7,135 bases of DNA, taken from positions 1-7,135 of the forward strand of contig CAYVKM010000129.1 of NCBI GenBank assembly GCA_964452045.1. The letters are read 5' to 3'. Position 1 is the first letter of the stretch; the number at the start of each line of letters is the position of its first letter. Made by a program: the position numbers and the translations under genes. The DNA comes from CAYVKM01 sp964452045 (lineage in GTDB: Bacteria; Calditrichota; Calditrichia; RBG-13-44-9). Shown in pieces: positions 5,289 through 7,135 of the stretch. Below the pieces are notes generated by a model that saw only the letters and a program-made list of their open reading frames with translations, had not been told where the DNA came from and searched no databases.

Positions 5289-6035
5289 ATGGCAGAACAG
5301 AGACATTTGATAAATGCTCCAATATCCGAGGCTATAATTGATTTCCGCACAAAACTGCCCGCTAAATTCGATGCTAAGGAATTAAAGTCATTAAAAAGGG
5401 AATTTTTTGATCGTTTTCCGAAGATCCAAGAACGCAGATTTATAAAAAGCGAGATTAGAGTAAAATCTGGCAAACATCCACCAACCATAGAAAAAGATGA
5501 AGGGATCCACGGATATTTTTTTAGGCCAGAAGACGAAAAGAAAGTTATTCAGTTTAGAATTGATGGATTTACATTTAGTTTTTTAAAACCGTATACTGAG
5601 TGGGAGACCTTTCGTAATGAAGCTAAGGAACTCTGGAAACTTTATATAGATATATCTCACCCTGAAAGTCTGACAAGAATAGCCGTAAGATATATCAATC
5701 ACATTGAAATTCCATTGCCAATAACAGATTTCTCGGAATATTTAACTGCTCCCCCCAATGTACCCGAGAGACTTCCAGGAAATATCAGCGGTTTTTTATC
5801 AAAGGTAGTAATTCATGATCCTACATTGCAGATTTCATCAAATATCGTTCAAGCATTTGAAAAAAGCACTAAACCGAATTATGTTAATATAATATTAGAT
5901 ATTGACGTTTATAAATTAATGGAATTTGATGTTGATAATGGAGAAATCTGGTCAATTTTTGAGAAGATTCATGATATTAAAAATCAAATTTTTTTTAATA
6001 GTATAACAGAAAAAACAGCGAGGTTATTTGAATGA
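5289..6035 (+). CDS. TIGR04255 family protein (first gene of three-gene operon)
   Basis: This 248-residue soluble protein has the hallmarks of the sporadically distributed TIGR04255 family. These are an N-terminal LINAPISEAIIDFR (7-20), a central block GYFFRPEDEK then FRIDGFTFSFLKPYTEW (75-105), RIAVRYINHIEIP (130-142) and LDIDVY (203-208). The C-terminal segment EKIHDIKNQIFFNSITEKTA (225-244) also matches. Length fits the family. No catalytic motif, signal or membrane segment is evident, and the biochemical role is unknown to me. The ATG at 5289 is the first in frame after the promoter; the ribosome site is poor. The stop overlaps the next start as ATGA, so the first two products are probably made together. 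Patchy occurrence and an island location suggest a defence or toxin-antitoxin-like role, which is inference only. Confidence 0.85.
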   Translation: MAEQRHLINAPISEAIIDFRTKLPAKFDAKELKSLKREFFDRFPKIQERRFIKSEIRVKSGKHPPTIEKDEGIHGYFFRPEDEKKVIQFRIDGFTFSFLKPYTEWETFRNEAKELWKLYIDISHPESLTRIAVRYINHIEIPLPITDFSEYLTAPPNVPERLPGNISGFLSKVVIHDPTLQISSNIVQAFEKSTKPNYVNIILDIDVYKLMEFDVDNGEIWSIFEKIHDIKNQIFFNSITEKTARLFE

Positions 6036-6526
6036 GTGCTACCTGTATCCCAATGTACTACCAAAATCCTTTTTTTCTCCCTATGGACAGAGGGGTAAGT
6101 GAAACTGCAGAGAAGTTGCAAAAAACCATTGAAAACATGTTGAGTGATTGTTCCTATAGCGTAACTCTCGATGAAAAAGCTATAATTCAAGACCTAAATG
6201 AGGTTCTGGATGAATGTTCATTTGATAATTGGGACGGGTATGGTGCAAAAGCGATTGATATTGATTCATACAGAATGGCATTCAGATTTCTACAATCCTT
6301 ACCCACGACTATACCTCATCCTGAAATAACAATTGACCCAGACGGTGAGGTTTCATTTGAGTGGTATGAAGGGCCAAGGCGAGTATTTACTATAAGTATA
6401 GGAGGCCGAAATGAGATAACCTATGCTGGCCTTTTTGGATTTAACAAGGTGAATGGAACAGAGTGTTTTTATGATGAAATTCCTAAAGCGATTTTGGACA
6501 ATTTTGATAGACTATTTGCCTCTTAA
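6032..6526 (+). CDS. Conserved protein of unknown function with NWDGYGA motif (second gene of operon)
   Basis: A 164-residue soluble protein. Residues 1-60 are helical and variable. The recognisable core begins at NWDGYGAKAI (66-75), then a helix RMAFRFLQSLP, and a beta-rich part with DPDGEVSFEWYEGPRRVFTI (102-121) and YAGLFG (131-136). NGTECFYDEIP (141-151) and a closing helix follow. I recall this layout in short conserved proteins encoded beside TIGR04255 genes, but know no name or function for it. The strand pattern D-G-E-x-x-x-E-W, then R-x-x-x-x-S-I, suggests a small beta-sheet protein. The ATG at 6032 overlaps the upstream TGA, so translation is likely coupled. It stops 25 bases before the preferred start of the third gene. 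Confidence 0.8.
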   Translation: MSATCIPMYYQNPFFLPMDRGVSETAEKLQKTIENMLSDCSYSVTLDEKAIIQDLNEVLDECSFDNWDGYGAKAIDIDSYRMAFRFLQSLPTTIPHPEITIDPDGEVSFEWYEGPRRVFTISIGGRNEITYAGLFGFNKVNGTECFYDEIPKAILDNFDRLFAS

Positions 6527-6551
6527 ATATAGAAGTTTAATAATAAAAAAG

Positions 6552-6932
6552 GTGAGAAATGATGAACCCGTAGCTCGTTATTTAACAAGCACAAGATGGT
6601 TTAGTCCTAAAAATAAAAGGGTAAAACACAATGCCTTTTTACCACCCTCGAATATGAAACTGTCTGTATTTCTAATAAAAGATCTAACTGAATCCCGTAT
6701 CTGGGAAATTGGGCAGAAAAAAGTTGTAAACAAAATCATACCGCGAAAAAACCTATATGGGAGAGCCAATATTAAGGCTCTTGATGTTTTTGAGACGGGC
6801 CTTGAGATACAACCTGATAATATCCCACCTCGGCATGCAGAGATTGTTGATTGGCCTGATGAAAAATCTAAACGGAAAGAAATTGCCCTCGAACTTGCTG
6901 AAAAAGCTTTATTAATTCTTCGTCCTGATTAA
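6552..6932 (+). CDS. Conserved protein of unknown function (third gene of operon)
   Basis: A 126-residue protein if started at the GTG at 6552. It has PVARYLTSTRWFSPKNKRVK (6-25), AFLPPSNMKLSVFLIKDL (28-45), a helix with IWEIGQKK, then LYGRANIKALDV and GLEIQPDNIPPRHAEIVDWP (83-102), with a C-terminal helix KEIALELAEKALL. I recall a widespread family with this R-x-K-x-x-AF-P, L-S-V-F, PPRHA-x-I-x-x-W-P pattern as a neighbour of the previous gene type, with no known function. An ATG at 6453 is in frame but lies 74 bases inside the second gene and adds residues that do not look conserved. The start is uncertain: the nearest ribosome-like site (GGTGAG, 6551-6556) sits on the GTG and precedes ATGs at 6559 and 6562, one of which opens only MMNP before a stop. 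Confidence 0.75.
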   Translation: MRNDEPVARYLTSTRWFSPKNKRVKHNAFLPPSNMKLSVFLIKDLTESRIWEIGQKKVVNKIIPRKNLYGRANIKALDVFETGLEIQPDNIPPRHAEIVDWPDEKSKRKEIALELAEKALLILRPD

Positions 6933-6962
6933 ATTTCTTAATTTCACATTTTAAAGTCTGGT

Positions 6963-6990
6963 TTCTGCTGATGGATGCGGAGTTTTTTTT
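6963..6990 (+). terminator. Probable terminator of the three-gene operon
   Basis: TTCTGC (6963-6968) pairs with GCGGAG (6977-6982) including two G-T wobbles, around an 8-base loop, and is followed directly by eight T (6983-6990). The stem is weak, but it is placed 30 bases after the last stop codon and has a strong T run. Confidence 0.55.
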
Positions 6991-7033
6991 ATTTCTCAAT
7001 GTGGGGAATATAGTGGGGCATTACATTGATAGC

Positions 7034-7070
7034 CAAATAAAAAGGGCTTAGTTATTCATTCTAAACCCTT
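7034..7070 (-). terminator. Rho-independent terminator of tRNA-Glu (island copy)
   Basis: On the minus strand, AAGGGTTTAG (7070-7061) pairs with CTAAGCCCTT (7051-7042) over ten pairs with one G-U, around a 9-base loop, followed by T5-A-TTT. On the plus strand that G-U would be a C-A mismatch, so the hairpin is built for leftward transcripts. It lies just inside the island, so the element brought a replacement terminator for the tRNA it split from its own. Confidence 0.75.
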
Positions 7071-7080
7071 GAATTTATTA

Positions 7081-7128
7081 TGGCGTCCCCAAGGGGATTT
7101 GAACCCCTGCTGCCGGCGTGAAAGGCCG
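7081..7128 (-). repeat. Right att repeat within tRNA-Glu
   Basis: Identical to 1089-1136, from the CCA end through the anticodon loop to the penultimate base of the anticodon stem. The two copies diverge at 7129 (G) versus 1137 (T), marking the outer limit of the shared core. Crossover within this core would regenerate a complete tRNA gene. Confidence 0.88.
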
Positions 7129-7135
7129 GTGTCCT
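7081..7135 (-). tRNA. tRNA-Glu (UUC), 3' part; 5' end beyond window
   Basis: Read on the minus strand the sequence gives the end of the D stem (AGGAC), the anticodon stem CCGGC/GCCGG (7129-7125 and 7117-7113) and loop CTTTCAC with anticodon TTC (7122-7120). The T arm AGGGG-TTCAAAT-CCCCT (7108-7092), the acceptor 3' strand GGGGACG and an encoded CCA (7083-7081) follow. The anticodon UUC reads Glu codons GAA and GAG. The acceptor 5' strand and most of the D arm lie past the right edge. The tRNA is transcribed leftward into the island and ends at the hairpin at 7034-7070. Confidence 0.92.

Larger units (their letters stand above)
1089..7128. mobile_element. Putative decayed genomic island integrated in tRNA-Glu
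   Basis: Direct 48-bp repeats of the tRNA-Glu 3' part bound about 6 kb; the complete tRNA continues past the right edge. This is the geometry left by tyrosine-recombinase islands: intact tRNA at one end and a 3' fragment at the other. The content is mixed and partly ruined (two frameshifted and truncated genes and one fragment) together with intact mtgA, an HU/IHF gene, a regulator and a three-gene operon of unknown function. No integrase, excisionase or replication gene is visible, so the island is probably immobile by itself or has lost its recombinase by deletion. Successive insertions at one site are an alternative to a single event. Confidence 0.7.

Noticed and set aside
6453..6551. N-terminal extension of the third operon gene from the ATG at 6453
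   Set aside because: It would overlap the second gene by 74 bases, has no ribosome site, and adds residues that do not look conserved.
1..7135. CRISPR array, insertion sequence or transposase
   Set aside because: No regularly spaced repeats of 25-40 bases, no transposase motifs and no terminal inverted repeats were seen.

Overview
The window looks like an accessory region of an AT-rich Gram-negative bacterium. A deltaproteobacterium of the Desulfobacterales type is the best guess. It rests on a full monofunctional peptidoglycan transglycosylase (MtgA), an HU/IHF protein of the kind common in those sulfate reducers, and the tail of a PilZ-like protein of a type I associate with them. This assignment comes from recognised protein families, not from a search.

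The backbone signal is a tRNA-Glu (anticodon UUC) read leftward at the right edge (7081 to past the end). A perfect 48-bp copy of its 3' part lies at 1089-1136 in the same orientation. This is what integration of an element into the 3' end of a tRNA gene leaves behind, so 1137-7080 is read as a small, decayed genomic island between two att repeats. Each repeat is followed, in the direction of tRNA transcription, by its own rho-independent terminator. No integrase gene or recognisable remnant is visible between the repeats. Four 10-bp-phased repeats just inside the left att may be old recombinase arm sites.

Left of the island (1-966) is an overlapping pair: the C-terminal end of a putative DUF6036-type nucleotidyltransferase and a 229-residue partner ending in a helix-turn-helix-like domain. 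They look like a two-gene defence or toxin-antitoxin-like cassette. A degraded look-alike of the att junction at 990-1010 hints that this flank may be an older island in the same site.

Inside the island the left half is a gene graveyard with a few intact genes. It holds a truncated, frameshifted DUF4186 gene (minus), the N-terminal half of a PaaI-like thioesterase with a frameshift (plus), intact mtgA (plus), a small exported protein with a good promoter and a palindrome at its start site (minus), an intact HU/IHF gene with its own promoter (minus) and a PilZ-like C-terminal fragment (minus).

The right half holds a ribbon-helix-helix protein with a palindrome in its promoter, then a compact three-gene operon (5289-6932). 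Its genes are a TIGR04255-family protein, a DWDGYGA-type conserved protein and a third conserved protein, driven by a near-consensus promoter and closed by a weak terminator. This operon is the best candidate for an undescribed island-borne system; no function is known to me for any of the three.
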